From: Sepioteuthis lessoniana | Taxonomy: Eukaryota > Mollusca > Cephalopoda > Myopsida > Loliginidae | Direction: 5' to 3' | Assembly: GCA_963585895.1 (NCBI GenBank) | Contig: OY757904.1 | Location: forward strand, 23,367,896 to 23,431,895 | Length of the DNA stretch: 64,000 nucleotides | Shown: positions 1 through 10,090 of the stretch, in pieces | How the letters are laid out: each line of letters starts with the position of its first letter | Numbering within the stretch: the stretch's first letter is position 1 | Position numbers and translations under genes: made by a program | Notes under the pieces: model-generated | Seen by the model: the letters and a program-made list of their open reading frames with translations, nothing else | What the model was told of the DNA's origin: nothing | Databases searched by the model: none

Positions 1-435
1 AATGAGTGTCCTGATATGACACTAAAAAATCTGTTGGTAAGGTTTCAGTAATGATGGAGCTTTGTGGAATGTGGAGAACCCCTTCATTCCCATCGCTCTC
101 AGATCCACTCCGGCCTGGAGTGGTAGCAACTGATAGGGTCCCATCTATTGATCAAACAGAACTAAACTGTGTCCTTATGCTAAGCTGAATTTCTTGAAAT
201 AGGAATATTTTGACATTTAAACTGCGTACTTAACGTAATTGTTTGAAATGGAACTGTTTTTGTATGCTACACAGAATTGTTTGAAATAGAACTGTTTTGA
301 TATTTAACTCTATGTAAACAAAAGAAAACTATGCTTATACTAAACTGAAATGTTTGAAATAGAAATGTTTATATGTATAAAAATGAATTTGGCGTTAAAT
401 AACCTACAGTGGTTGATATGCCATAAAACCAAACG
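1..435 (+). repeat. Interspersed repeat R1, forward copy
   Basis: Non-coding repeat seen at about ten places in this window. The 5' part reads as a decayed block (GAGTGTCCTGATATGACAC, then AACCCCTTCATTCCCATC), followed by loosely tandem units built on TTGTTTGAAATAGAACTG. It ends near 386-434 in the tail also found on tRNA-SINEs (GTTGATATGCCATAAAACC). It is mirrored by the inverted copy at about 640-1260. No coding capacity seen. Classification is unknown; the shared tail suggests LINE-mediated spread. Confidence 0.6.
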
Positions 436-639
436 ATTAACCATTAATGATTCTCTCTAATATTAATCATATGTTTGCACAAAGGTAATTTTTTTTCAAG
501 TATTGGAATAATAATTCTATTTGATATTAACCCTTTGTTTTCAGTTTAGTGTCAAACCCAGAACTTAAAGCAAATGACATTCAGCTACCACCTTCTGGCA
601 CATTTAATATAAAACGTGTTCGATGCTTGTTCGACAAAA

Positions 640-1260
640 GAGCAAACTGAAGAATACGCTAGTTTGGTTTGGTTTGGTTTCATGGCATATCAACCAATGT
701 AGGTTATTTAATGCCAAATCCACTTTTATGCATATAAACAGTTCTATCTCAAACAATTCAGTTAAGCATACGTACATATATTACATGTCAAAAATAGTTC
801 TATTTCGAGCAAGTGATTTTAGCAGAAATACGCAGTTTAAACGCCAAAAACAGTTCTATTTCAAACAATTCAATTTATTCAACCAAGATAAATGGTTCCA
901 AGTATTGCTATGTATCACTAACAATTCAATTAAACATCACTCGTTTATTTACACACAGTTAAATGTCAAAACAGCTCTATTTCAAACAATTCAGTTCAGC
1001 ATAAGCACACAGTTTAGTTCTATTTGACAAATATAGGACCTTTCAAGTGCTATCACCCCGGGACCAAGTGGACCTAAGAGTGATGGAAATAAAGGGTTAC
1101 TCCACATTTCCAAAAGCACCAGTATTACTGAAGCGTCACCATCAGATTTTTTGAGTCCTACTAGGACACTCGTTAGAAGAGTTTTCCCCTCTGCAGAGAT
1201 GCAGTCGGTGTATTCTACAGCCCAGTCAACTGAACCAGGAAGAATACATTAGAACTGACA
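640..1260 (-). repeat. Interspersed repeat R1, inverted copy
   Basis: Reverse complement of the unit at 1-435: TTCTATTTCAAACAATTCAG units at about 730-1025, then the complement of the 5' block, ending in CTCTGCAGAGATGCAGTCGG and GTGTATTCTAC. Together with 1-435 it forms a fold-back with arms of roughly 400 bp. The 134-aa open frame at 623-1027 is made of these units and is not a gene. A second, more decayed R1-like end lies at about 1280-1500. Confidence 0.55.
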
Positions 1261-1555
1261 GAATCAGCCGAATTATAGGATCTAGCCTTTCCAACCACCC
1301 GTCTTAATCAGCAACGACAAATGGTCCATTTGCCGGTTATATGACCACATTGGGTGCCGGGTCAGGGATTTCTCGGTGAATAGGATCCCGTCCTCAACAT
1401 TATGGGTCACCACTGACAGCCAACAGGTAGCCTCATTAGGTGGTTTTTACCTTTCTGCTGAGGTGCCGTCGGCATATACTTCCATCCAAACTGACAGGGT
1501 GGGTGTGTGACTGTATCCGTAAATATATATACATATATATATAATTAACTTAAAT

Positions 1556-1627
1556 CGAGAGTCGGAAATCTCCTACTAAAGTTTCATCTTAACGGATCAT
1601 CAGGAAGTCTAACTCCAACTCGGAGTT
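1556..1627 (-). ncRNA. Hammerhead ribozyme motif, inverted copy
   Basis: On the minus strand: CTGATGA (1597-1603), a short stem II region, GAAA (1582-1585), a two-pair stem III (CTTTAG) and UA as cleavage dinucleotide. Flanks AGTTGGA upstream and TCCGACT downstream can pair as the outer part of stem I. Stem II is weak. It mirrors the motif at 1647-1707. Confidence 0.5.
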
Positions 1628-1646
1628 AGACTTCGGAGATAGACTT

Positions 1647-1707
1647 AGTCGGAGTTAGACTTCCTGATGATCCGTTAAGGTGAAACTTTAGTAGGAGATT
1701 TCCGACT
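1647..1707 (+). ncRNA. Hammerhead ribozyme motif
   Basis: CTGATGA at 1664-1670 and GAAA at 1682-1685, then CTTTAG (two-pair stem III) and UA with predicted cleavage after 1693. Stem I forms from TTC (1661-1663) with GGA (1694-1696), an internal loop, then AGTCGGA (1647-1653) with TCCGACT (1701-1707). Stem II (CC/GG beside a U-U mismatch) is short. Type I hammerheads with a minimal stem III are described for Penelope-like elements, where dimers are thought to be the active form. Confidence 0.55.
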
Positions 1708-1972
1708 AACGATTTAAGTTAATTTTATAATTGGCTCCACTCGTGTTGAGCACTCTTGTAATTGTAGCATTGCAGTGTTCACGGAAGGTTTTAGTTTTCT
1801 TGTGACTAACTGACTGCATATCTCATGATTTTTAAGGGGTGTGACGGGGTTGGCCTTATCTTTCTTTTTCCCCCGGGCGGTGATTCGAGATAATTTTATC
1901 TCTTGTTCCTAGCGTTTTTTTTTTTCGTTTTTTTTCTGGTACCATGAATGCTGGTAGATATTAGATTAGTAA

Positions 1973-2004
<32 letters not shown>

Positions 2005-2085
2005 TATTTTCCAGGGATTAAATATATAATAATATTTACTTATTTATTATCATTATTTTATATATATATATATATATAATGATGA

Positions 2086-2136
2086 TTTTGCGACCTAAGG
2101 TTTCATGAAGTTTATAACAACATTCATCAGGCAGTT
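2086..2136 (-). ncRNA. Hammerhead ribozyme motif, best formed in the window
   Basis: Minus strand: TGC, CTGATGA (2124-2130), a stem II of AUG..GUU paired with AAC..CAU around a UU/UU internal loop and an AUAA tetraloop, GAAA (2101-2104), stem III CC-UUA-GG (2094-2100), then UC with predicted cleavage between 2092 and 2091. GCA after the site pairs with TGC before the core. All conserved core bases are present. It lies between (TA)n tracts at about 2060-2080 and 2198-2216. Confidence 0.6.
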
Positions 2137-2216
2137 AAGAAGATGGAAATAGAGTTCATAATTCATGATTTACTGACGACCAACACTCTCATAATATACA
2201 TATATATATATATATA

Positions 2217-3793
2217 TAGTAGCGAGCATAAAGATCAGAACAACGTTAAGAAAAGTCTAAATGTGAAATAGCTTTTTATTTTAAAGCTTCATAGAGCATT
2301 TTATCAAAGAAAAAATGGATATAAAGTTAAATTATATAATTCTAAAATATAAAGCTCAATAAACTTATTTTGATCAAGGTATAAGTATAATTATCTAACA
2401 TTCGAAAAAAATAAATGATCAAAAACATCGAAACAATTAACAAAATCATACTATTATAATGGATACATCATATCTAAATGAAACTAGAGTTCATGCTTCC
2501 TTAGTACTTGATTAGTAGACCTTTACTTGGACATATTTTGCTACACGAGCGAATTAATGCCTTGCAATCATCAACGGATATTTTCTTCCATTCTCCTTTC
2601 AAATTAGTCCATAGTTATTCGATGTTACTTGGATTCTTTTCCTTAGCTCTTTCACTTAGTAACTTCCAAACGTTCTCCATAGGTTCCATGTCTGGGCTTT
2701 GAGCAGACCACTCCATAACAGTAACATCCTCCTCAGAAAGAGATATTTTAACAGACTTTGCTGTGTGACACAGAGTGTTATCTTGCATAAATACAGTAGG
2801 TTGATTAATCGCAGTTCTCAAATCAGGTACAACATGTTTCTTCATTATGTCTTTGTATAAAATTGCGTTAATTATACTATCTAGCCGGACAAAAGGTCCT
2901 GTCTCAAACGCCATCACACTTCTTCCCCCAAATTTAACGCTGCTTTTAGTGCACTGAGGCGAATATCGTTCCTTTTGACTGCGTTGAACGAACCTTCTCG
3001 AGTCACAACCGAACAGGTTGAGCTTTGACTCGTCGCTGAAATGAACACAATCCAACTGTTCTTCAATCCATATGACGCGTTCAGTCGCAAATTTCAATTG
3101 GGTCATTTTTTTCTTTTTAGAAATGTAAGGCTTCGTTGAAGCTACTCGACTGTTCAAATTTATTTCATTAAGTCTTCGGTAAATAGTGTGCCTTGATATT
3201 TTAATGCCAAGGTTAGCATTAGCTCTTTTAGAGATAGAGGTTACTGTCACGAATCGATCCTATTTTGATTTATTACCAATCCATCTGTCTTCCCTTGCAG
3301 TAGTTTTCCTAGGCCTACCAGGTTGTTTCCACTTTTCTCAAGTTTTCTTAAAATACTATGAATAACCCTTTTAGCTTTCCCCACAATCTTTGAAATATCC
3401 CCAATCGGAAGTTTATCTTCATTACGTAACTTGACTACCAGTTTTCTAAGTTCCAATGATGTCACAGATTTTTTCGTCATGTTTACAATGCAAGAGCCGA
3501 TGAAGAGCCGATGTAATTTAGCAAAATACCCAATTTTATATTTTTACCCAAAAATTTGTATTAATTATACCAAGTAATTATTAAATTTTATGTATATATT
3601 TAATGGTTCTGATGTTTTTGATCATCTATTTCTTTGGAATGTTATGTAATTATTCCTATAATTTTATCAAAATGATTTTATTGAGCTTTATATTATGTAA
3701 TTTGCTTTTATATCCTTATTTTTGCTTGATAAAATATTCTATGAATCTTTGAAATTATAAGTTTTTCACTTTTAGACTTTATGCTCCCAACTG
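2217..3793 (-). mobile_element. Tc1-like DNA transposon, long terminal inverted repeats
   Basis: About 1577 bp flanked by TA on both sides (2215-2216 and 3794-3795). The outer ~220 bp at each end are inverted copies of each other: 2217-2440 against 3590-3793, sharing GAGCATAAAG, AAAGCTCAATAAA and TGATCAAAAACATC. One terminus starts CAGTTGGGAGC and the other TAGTAGCGAGC. The only gene inside is a broken transposase on the minus strand. TA duplication and D,D34E chemistry are those of the Tc1/mariner superfamily. Confidence 0.88.
2615..3480 (-). pseudogene. Tc1-like transposase, frameshift plus internal stop
   Basis: Cut-and-paste transposase acting in the nucleus on its own terminal repeats. 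The N-terminal part (3247-3480, starting MTKKSVTSLELRKLVVKLR) is a helix-turn-helix DNA-binding region. The rest (2615-3250) holds the catalytic domain: HFSDESKLNLFG (first D), VFMQDNTLCHTA (second D), SPDMEPMENVW (E), with 34 residues between second D and E. A frameshift near 3330, just before a GRPRK-like motif, and an in-frame TAG near 3268 separate the two halves, so no full protein can be made. All three catalytic residues survive. The divergent terminal repeats and two lesions suggest an old copy. Confidence 0.88.
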
Positions 3794-3814
3794 TAAATAT
3801 ATATTTTTAAATAG

Positions 3815-4009
3815 TATAGAGGTCTTTTGTCTACATATTTTTATGTTGATTCATTGAAGTCGCCGTATAGATGTTTCAATATCTGACCGGAAATGGCTAA
3901 TAAATTTTCCGTAATTAATTGGTTCCCAAGTACTTATGGACTCCAAAATATGTAGGCAAAAGATGTCTATAATATTTATCCAAATATGTCTCATCGAAAA
4001 AATGCTGCC

Positions 4010-4010
<1 letters not shown>
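3815..4010. mobile_element. Fragment of hammerhead family 2, 3' end
   Basis: Resembles the 3' half of the 28330-28935 element: AAAATATGTAGGCAAAAGATG and TCTATAATATTTATC here correspond to AAAATATGTAGACAGAAAATG and TCTATTATGCTC there. A short inverted piece (about 3815-3880) sits beside it. It runs directly into the (CA)n/(TA)n tract, as other copies do. Confidence 0.4.
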
Positions 4011-4011
<1 letters not shown>

Positions 4012-4100
<89 letters not shown>

Positions 4101-4157
4101 GTACATATATGTATATATATATATATATATATACATGTATATATATATATATATATA
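4012..4157. repeat. (CA)n then (TA)n microsatellite
   Basis: Roughly 43 CA units (4012-4098) followed by interrupted TA repeats to 4157. Open frames here encode only H-T, C-V or Y-I runs and are artefacts. Confidence 0.97.
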
Positions 4158-4419
4158 AATCGATAGATCGATAGGAAGGGAGAGAGATTGATAATTATTG
4201 TAACACGTTAAACTGTGTTTGTTATACATTGAACCTCGACCGAGCCCCCAATCAAGAGATGCACTTGTGTAAATAAGCGGATGAACAGCGGAAGCTGGTG
4301 AGCATTAAACAATAATATAACTAGAGCACAGACGAGCAATTTTGTCCATGTATCTATCTACATTCAATAATCCATTGACATCATTGCACCCAATAAAAAC
4401 AAATATTTCTGTAACAAAA

Positions 4420-5070
4420 CATCATTATCATCAGGTTGTTTTGACAGGATGCAGTTCCATCACTTCAAGGGTCATCGCTCCACGCAGGTCTTCTAAACTG
4501 TATCCAGTTTCCACATAGATCTGATGTCTGTAAATTATTGTTGGTCATGAACCCTGTCACATCCATATGTAGGAGTCTATAAAAGAAAGTCGTTTATAAG
4601 TTTGCTCTTACTTCTCCAGCTGTGCCCAGCATGTCCCTATCGTCTAATAGAGATTCATTTTGAGCTGGAAAGTAATGGGCCACTCGGCTGCTCATTTGTG
4701 GGGTTTTCCTTCCAGTATTTATTCAAAACAGCCCGTTTCACTTTTGTGTAGTTTCAATCTAACTTCTTTAAGCATTTTGTAAGAGAACAAGTAATAGTAA
4801 TAAAGTAGTATCGACAAATACCAAGCTTCAAAGAGACCCCATTTTTTGTCAGAGGGATCAGATTTTCAAATAATCGACAACCTGTCAGTAGCTCTCTTGA
4901 CTTTCCTATGAGTATGTTGACATCGTTTTTAGTTGATGAAATATGGCTGGCGAGGTATATAAATTGTTCTACTTATTTCAGAGGGTAGCAATTTAAAGCG
5001 AAGATGACCCCTTTTTTAAAAAAACACATACATTCTCTTTTGTTTGAATTCAGATTGACAAATAGGGAAT
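4420..5070 (-). mobile_element. Old RTE-type LINE 3' fragment
   Basis: Strongly diverged copy of the LINE tail seen intact at 60107-63242. Shared words on the minus strand cover the C-terminal region (tail-proximal CAGGTCTTC, CTTCTCCAGC, then the complement of AATAATCGACAACC and CGAGGTATATAAATTG). No reading frame survives. Its divergence shows that RTE activity was long-lived. Confidence 0.6.
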
Positions 5071-5119
5071 ATTGTACCATACCCATGATACGGATATGCG
5101 AAATGTACATATAATGTTC

Positions 5120-5142
<23 letters not shown>

Positions 5143-5150
<8 letters not shown>

Positions 5151-5616
5151 CATAGGAATCTCGAAACACGAAAAACCCTTACGACTTCTTAGTTCAGGTA
5201 CGAAACTTTTTATTACCTTTGAGTTTAAAGGTTCTTCGACATAAGGAGAGAGATACACATTCTTTCTATTCTGGATTTTTCATCTGCCTCCCATCTCATG
5301 CAACACCTGCCCAAGGCCTCCGCGAGCAAGCGAAAGTCAACCGTCTTCTCCCGAGGCAGGACTCAACTCAACTAACTGACTTTTTCAAAATCCCCCAAAT
5401 CCTCCGCGCGCTTCCGGTGCGTGACGTCACCCGCTCTCTGTAGCCCCGTTTCCCATCTGGGCTATAGTGACATCTCTGAGTGACACGTCCGCTCCGCACG
5501 CACGTGTGAACACCTGCGTTAATGTTCCCCTGAGTAACCCATGCACTGAGCCGAAAGGTTCTCAGCCTAACTAAACACAAATGCATGAAATGAAATCCCT
5601 CGGCCATTATATTACA
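5143..5616 (-). mobile_element. Possible solo LTR
   Basis: A ~470-bp GC-rich block in AT-rich surroundings. On the minus strand it begins TGTAATATAATGGCCGAGGG and runs through a CG-rich middle (GTGACGTCACGC near 5425) to AATAAA-like signals near 5215, ending before (TA)n. No partner LTR or internal region is adjacent. The outer end lacks a clear TG/CA pair, so the boundary there is uncertain. Open frames inside are unlikely to be genes. Confidence 0.4.
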
Positions 5617-6000
5617 ATATTTTAAATTTTATGAAGATACAAAAAAAAAAGTAATAAATATATCACTGCATATATACATATATAGATTCATGTCTGAGTA
5701 TTTATGCATATGTTCGTATGTAAATTAGCTAATTCTACCGGCGTTTCTCAGATTCGAAATAAGATCGTAAAGCATTTTTTTAAGCCAAAATTAATTCTTC
5801 GGCTATTTGGAAGATTTTCTACTCAAGAATCTATGTTTTTTTATTAAGCATATTGAAGTAACACTTTGAAATTGCTCTTCCAAAAGAAAGTGAACTTAAA
5901 TTATCCCAAATAGAATTCTAAAATATAAATCTAAAATACAAAGTCGTCAATTATGCATTTAGGCTGTAGACTTTCATTGATTCAATTTTCATTTTGTTAA
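5617..6000. other. AT-rich sequence, nothing recognised
   Basis: No gene, repeat boundary or RNA motif that I can support. Confidence 0.5.
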
Positions 6001-6004
6001 ATGA

Positions 6005-6235
6005 CATATCAAAGTTGGTTTGTTCTTTAATGCCAAAGCCATTCTTGTACGAAAACAGTAGTGAAACAATTAGTTTTACTACTGTTTTTTAAACCAATCG
6101 TTTGATGGATAAGGATTTTAATACATTTTCCAACAGGATTAGTTCGAAAGTGAACGTAATAGAGCGACTGGAGTTCAAACTCGCTGACTACAATGTCGCA
6201 GTGAATCAATTTAGCCTCTACGCCTCGGAGATTAC
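6005..6235 (-). mobile_element. tRNA-derived SINE family A, diverged
   Basis: Minus strand shows the same modules as 29219-29461: the tRNA-like part with GAGTTTGAACTCCAGTCGC, then TACGTTCACTTTCG, the body, and the GCATTAAA..CATATCA tail (near 6003-6040). Internally rearranged around 6060-6110. Confidence 0.6.
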
Positions 6236-6239
6236 TCCT

Positions 6240-6875
6240 ACTTGTAAGTTTGTGCTGAGATTATTGACAAACCTAGGTATATTGTTTTTCTGCCTATCAA
6301 GTATTTTTTTCTCATAAAATGAAGGAGTACATACCGAGAGTAGAGGCCATGTGAAAGAAAGAAACTGGAAGAATCTAAATTCGTAATTTATACAAACAAT
6401 ATGGCAGTTGAGATTTCTTATTAGCTGATACTGGCTAGGATTTCATCATATAAACGCTTGGGACATTTTGGAGGTTTTTTTGAGTTTTTTCGTTTAGATG
6501 AGTAGCACGTAGCTTACAGGGTGGCGACCAGGAATTCCGGATCCTGGTCGGGGTTGCTACTTGAGCTAATTTGATGAAAAGAACCCGAAATTGGTGATGA
6601 GAGTAGTGCATCACTGATGACCATCCTGTAGGCATTCTATGGATGTATCACTAGAGGACTATAAATGTTAGATGGATGAGACGGTTTGAATGATACTTTT
6701 TATTTGGTTTATTACAAATACAGTTCATTTCGTTTTTTAATAGAAATTCCAGAGTATTGCTTCGTGACAGAAACATCACGCATCAAGTGTATGCAATGAA
6801 TTAGTTCTTATTATGGACTTTTAATGATTATACTCTTTAAGCAAAACTATATAATAAATAGATCTATCTATGAAA
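6240..6875. other. No gene recognised
   Basis: Contains a short imperfect palindrome near 6530-6555 (ACCAGGAATTCCGGATCCTGG) only. The 66-aa minus-strand frame at 6435-6635 has no recognisable domain. Confidence 0.4.
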
Positions 6876-6877
6876 TA

Positions 6878-7251
6878 TAAAAGGCAAAAAAAAGTGGCAA
6901 CAACGATGGGACATGGACATCAATAATAAACTCTTCCAAATTCAGCCCACCTTGGGAGAATGGAGAGCAGCTTTTAGAGCCTCGAGAAGAGAACATGTCG
7001 TTATATCCCGACTGCGCATTGGTCATACAAGGCTTACTCACGCTTTCATACTGAAACAGGAACCATAACCACAGTGTTTGACGTGTCAGACAACTTGCAC
7101 GGTTAAACACATTCTAATAGAATGCAGAGCTTTCGCTGTCAGGAGAAAGCGATATTTCAAAGTGACTAGTTTAACCAAATTGTTCGAAAACATCAAAATA
7201 GATGACGTTCTGTCCTTCTTGCGAGAAACAGGGTTGTACGAAAAAATATGA
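6878..7251 (+). pseudogene. I/Jockey-like LINE ORF2 C-terminus
   Basis: Reading from KWQQRWDMDI this frame gives the end of a non-LTR retrotransposon polyprotein: the region after RNase H, with ISRLRIGHTRLTHAFILK, then a CCHC-like knuckle (CLTCQTTCTVKHILIEC), then FLRETGLYEKI and a TGA at 7249-7251. One internal stop (TAA after KQEP, near 7067) breaks the frame. Upstream domains are absent (5' truncation). After a (TA)n at 7337-7381 comes a tail at 7388-7432 (TTGTTACGCCATAAAACCC) like that of the tRNA-SINEs, marking this LINE type as their probable partner. The clade call (I, Nimb or Jockey) is from motif style only. Confidence 0.7.
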
Positions 7252-7328
7252 CGCATTAAAACTGATTAATCATTTACAAACAAGTGAACTCCTGCTTATA
7301 GAAAATTTTACCTACGTATTCATTGGTA

Positions 7329-7336
<8 letters not shown>

Positions 7337-7385
<49 letters not shown>

Positions 7386-7445
7386 GAATTTGGAGTTAGA
7401 TAATCTTCAAAGGTTGTTACGCCATAAAACCCAAATAACCAACCA
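7337..7445 (+). repeat. (TA)n and shared SINE/LINE tail
   Basis: About 22 TA units, then TTTGGAGTTAGATAATC and TTGTTACGCCATAAAACCC, then (CCAA)n. The tail matches the 3' ends of R1 and SINE A. Confidence 0.7.
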
Positions 7446-8625
7446 ACCAACCAAAAGGTGGGGATCACAGAAGTTTGCACGGAGCTTTGCCTTAATTTTT
7501 AAAAAATTTGTTTCCAAGTTGAATTCGTTTTATTCAATCTTTTTAAGATTAATTTACACAGCTTTTGCTTTGAGTGGTAATTTTTTTACACTCTGTATAG
7601 CTAAGAAGATGTTTATTAATTTTACTCCCAAAAATTCCGTTGGGGTGGCTCCTTCATCTCAAGAATGTGGAGAAGAAGCTCCTGTATGGGTTAATTGTAA
7701 TTATCTTCTGGAGGAATGAAACCTTTGTGATCAATTTTAATCCAAAATATACCCTCGCCTCCTCGGGGTAAAAATGTCCCTACCGTGAATAGTCTTAAAA
7801 CACTCCTTGAATTCAAGAAAGTGATCATGCCAAGTTTAATCAGGTCTCATTTGCCTCGGAGTCTATTGCAAAACACCAAGCAAGCAAGCAAAAATAATTA
7901 TGTATTATGTATATATACCAATCCTAATAACTGCACACCTATATATCTGTCTCGTAAATCTAATCGATGTTTACTTACACTTAATCACATAATTCTTCTT
8001 GTGTTGGCAATATGCAATACCTTATTCATATCCTACGAATAAAGAAGTAATAATAATCTAGAATATTTGATATAATGAATGTTCTATTAGACAGTTGGAT
8101 CCATTTTTCTCTTGATTAAATTGTCATTTACACAACTAAATTATAATTTCTATTTGCATTTAGAATTATGTTAATGTCACCATTCAATAACTGAGACACT
8201 TTAAAAATTCAACTAAAAAATATTAAAAAAAAAATTATTTTGGGAAGACTATCGTCAGATATCTAGCATCCAGAATTCAATAGGGAACTACTTTGCCTAC
8301 CAGAATTTGACACAAGTAGCAGCAACGATTGATGTTGAATGCTCTGTATACTGACTTACTTGAGTCTATCCTCAAAATTCTTACCTCATTCTGTCTTAAA
8401 GTGACATGTCATTTTATTGTGGAAATAGATTTAGAGGTACAAATCTTCAATAACAAACGTCTGCGTACAGTTTTCACGTATTCATTGCTTACAGGTATAT
8501 ATCTAAAATGTTGAACGACAAAAGAAATAAGTTTTAAACGTTGAATAAAGATATTTCAAATTTTGTATGGCATAATTTTTTCTAGGTTAGCAATGTGAAC
8601 CTTGAGTCCTTATACAGTAATTTCT
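7446..8625. other. No gene recognised
   Basis: AT-rich. Frames such as 7390-7719 and 7785-8042 show no known motif and no supporting signal. Confidence 0.45.
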
Positions 8626-8629
8626 AACG

Positions 8630-8980
8630 TACTAGACTGTGGCATCATAGTCAGCGAGTTCGAACTCCAGTCACGTCCTTGTGTTCAGTTTGCTATTGTT
8701 TATTCGTTTAATGGCATACGAACCTTCGTGGGTTATTTATTGCTAAAATCATTCTTCTAGAAGAACAGTAGAGGTACTATTAACACATAGATGGAGGGGT
8801 TCGCAAGTTTATAATTTCTCAATGTTATTCGTCCGAAAGTAAAGGTACTAGCATGACTGGAGTTCAAACTTACGCACGACGATGTCGCAGTGTAGCACAT
8901 TAGATACTATTCCACGGGAACTGCCTTCCCTTTATTAAGCTTCACTTTCGGACAAACATCCTTAGTTTTTGTTTTAGTTT
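8630..8980 (-). mobile_element. tRNA-derived SINE family A, rearranged copies
   Basis: Two overlapping SINE A pieces on the minus strand. One covers the tRNA-like box region near 8650-8690 (CAGCGAGTTCGAACTCCAG on the plus strand). The other is a fuller piece at 8700-8910 with the tail complement (TTTAATGGCATACGAACC) and a second box B near 8858-8875. Confidence 0.55.
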
Positions 8981-9007
8981 GATTTGCTTTTTTGGCATAT
9001 CAACCGT

Positions 9008-9408
9008 TCACTACATGGACTCTAACAAAACGGCTGGAGAAGAAGCTAGACGGCAATTACACAAGAATGCTGCGAGGAATCTTGAACAAGTCCTGGCAGC
9101 AACACCCCACAAGACACCAACTGTACGGCCACCTGCGTCCTATCACGAAAACTATTCAAGTTAGACGAACCAGACATGCAGGACACTGCTGGAGAAGCGA
9201 GGACGAACTCATAAGTAATGTACTCTTATGGACCCCCACACATGGCCGTACAAAAGCAGGACGACCAGCACGAACATAAATTCAGCAACTATGTGAGGAT
9301 ACAGGATGTTGTCCAGAAGACCTGCCTGAGGCGATGAACGGTAGGGAAAAGTGGCGAGAGAGGGTCAGGGATATCCGTTCTACCAGCACGACATGATGAT
9401 GATGATAT
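9008..9408 (+). mobile_element. RTE-type LINE, 5'-truncated 3' end
   Basis: Encodes the C-terminal region of the RTE polyprotein (LTKRLEKKLDGNYTRMLRG, then RRTRHAGHCWRSEDELIS) and ends in (GAT)n at 9394-9408. Frames shift several times, and an early stop follows GRPART at about 9279. 5' truncation during target-primed reverse transcription explains its size. Confidence 0.85.
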
Positions 9409-9760
9409 ATACACTAACTTACTATCTACCAGCATTCACGGTTACCAGGAAAAAGAAAAAACGCCAGAATTTAGAGATAACAATATCCCGAATCACTGCC
9501 TGGAGGAAAAAGAAAAAAAAATCTTTTGGGAAAAAAATTAAAGAAAAGACCAACCTCGTCACTCCAGTTGAAAAAAATCAAGGGATATACAGTCCGTTGG
9601 TCAAAAGAACAAAAACCCACCGTAAAATGCTGCAATGCTACAATTACAAATAGTGATCTATACAAAAGTGGAGCTAATTACAGAAATTAAATCGCGAGTC
9701 GGGACTATCCTACTACAGTTTCGCCTAAACCGGCTCCTCAGTGTATCTAGCACAGACTAA
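9409..9760 (-). mobile_element. Hammerhead-bearing element, family 1
   Basis: Reverse-complement copy of the family at 1545-2005 and 18595-18935: the complement of TACCAGCATTCACGGTTACC near the (TA)-side end, an A-rich middle, TGTAGCATTGCAGC near 9630, and the hammerhead core at 9700-9745. It abuts the (GAT)n of the preceding LINE. Confidence 0.55.
9700..9745 (-). ncRNA. Hammerhead ribozyme motif, variant core
   Basis: Minus strand: CTGAGGA (9735-9741), perfect stem II GCC/GGC around GGUUUA, GAAA, CTGTAG (stem III CU/AG), UA cleavage dinucleotide at 9711-9712. The only core change from CTGATGA is at position 7, known to tolerate any base. Stem I is not preserved upstream, so cleavage is doubtful. 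Confidence 0.5.
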
Positions 9761-9814
9761 CGAAAAAAGCAGAGAACATTATTTTTATTAACCAAATTTA
9801 TATATATATATATA

Positions 9815-10090
9815 TATATAAACAGTTCTATTTCAAGCAATTCAGTTTAGCATACGTACACAATTTAGTTCTATCTGACCCATAGATTGGACTCTATCGG
9901 GTTTTAACACTCCGGGCCAGAGTTGACCTGGAAGCAATGGCAATGAAGTGGTATTCTGTATTCCCCAAAGCTCCAGCATTACTAGAAACTCACCATCAGA
10001 TTGTTTAGTGTCATAAGCAGGATACTCGTTGGGGAAGTCTTATCCTTTTGCAGAGATGCACTCGGTGTATTCGGCAACCCAAGCCGAATG
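9815..10090 (-). repeat. Interspersed repeat R1
   Basis: Complement of the R1 units (TTCTATTTCAAGCAATTCAG) and 5' block (GTTTTAACACTCCGGGCC, then CAGAGATGCACTCGGTGTAT). Confidence 0.55.

Larger units (their letters stand above)
1545..2005 (+). mobile_element. Hammerhead-bearing element, family 1, with inverted head
   Basis: About 430 bp matching the copies at 18595-18935 (+) and 9409-9760 (-). Order: hammerhead core, ACGATTTAAGTTAATT, a unique middle, a T-rich stretch, TGCTGGTAGATATTAG, then (TA)n at 1975-2000. An inverted head lies at 1549-1627, so two ribozyme cores face each other. No open frame. The form resembles Penelope-like pseudo-LTRs or animal retrozymes, which are known to carry hammerhead motifs; family assignment is inference. 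Confidence 0.55.

Noticed and set aside
623-1027. 134-aa open frame
   Set aside because: Built from tandem R1 units; the inverted copy of the same units is not open in a matching frame, and there is no domain.
3851-4229. Open frames of Cys-Val, His-Thr and Tyr-Ile runs
   Set aside because: Direct translations of (CA)n and (TA)n. The same applies at 13321-13647, 18776-19024, 28129-28332 and 35289-35561.
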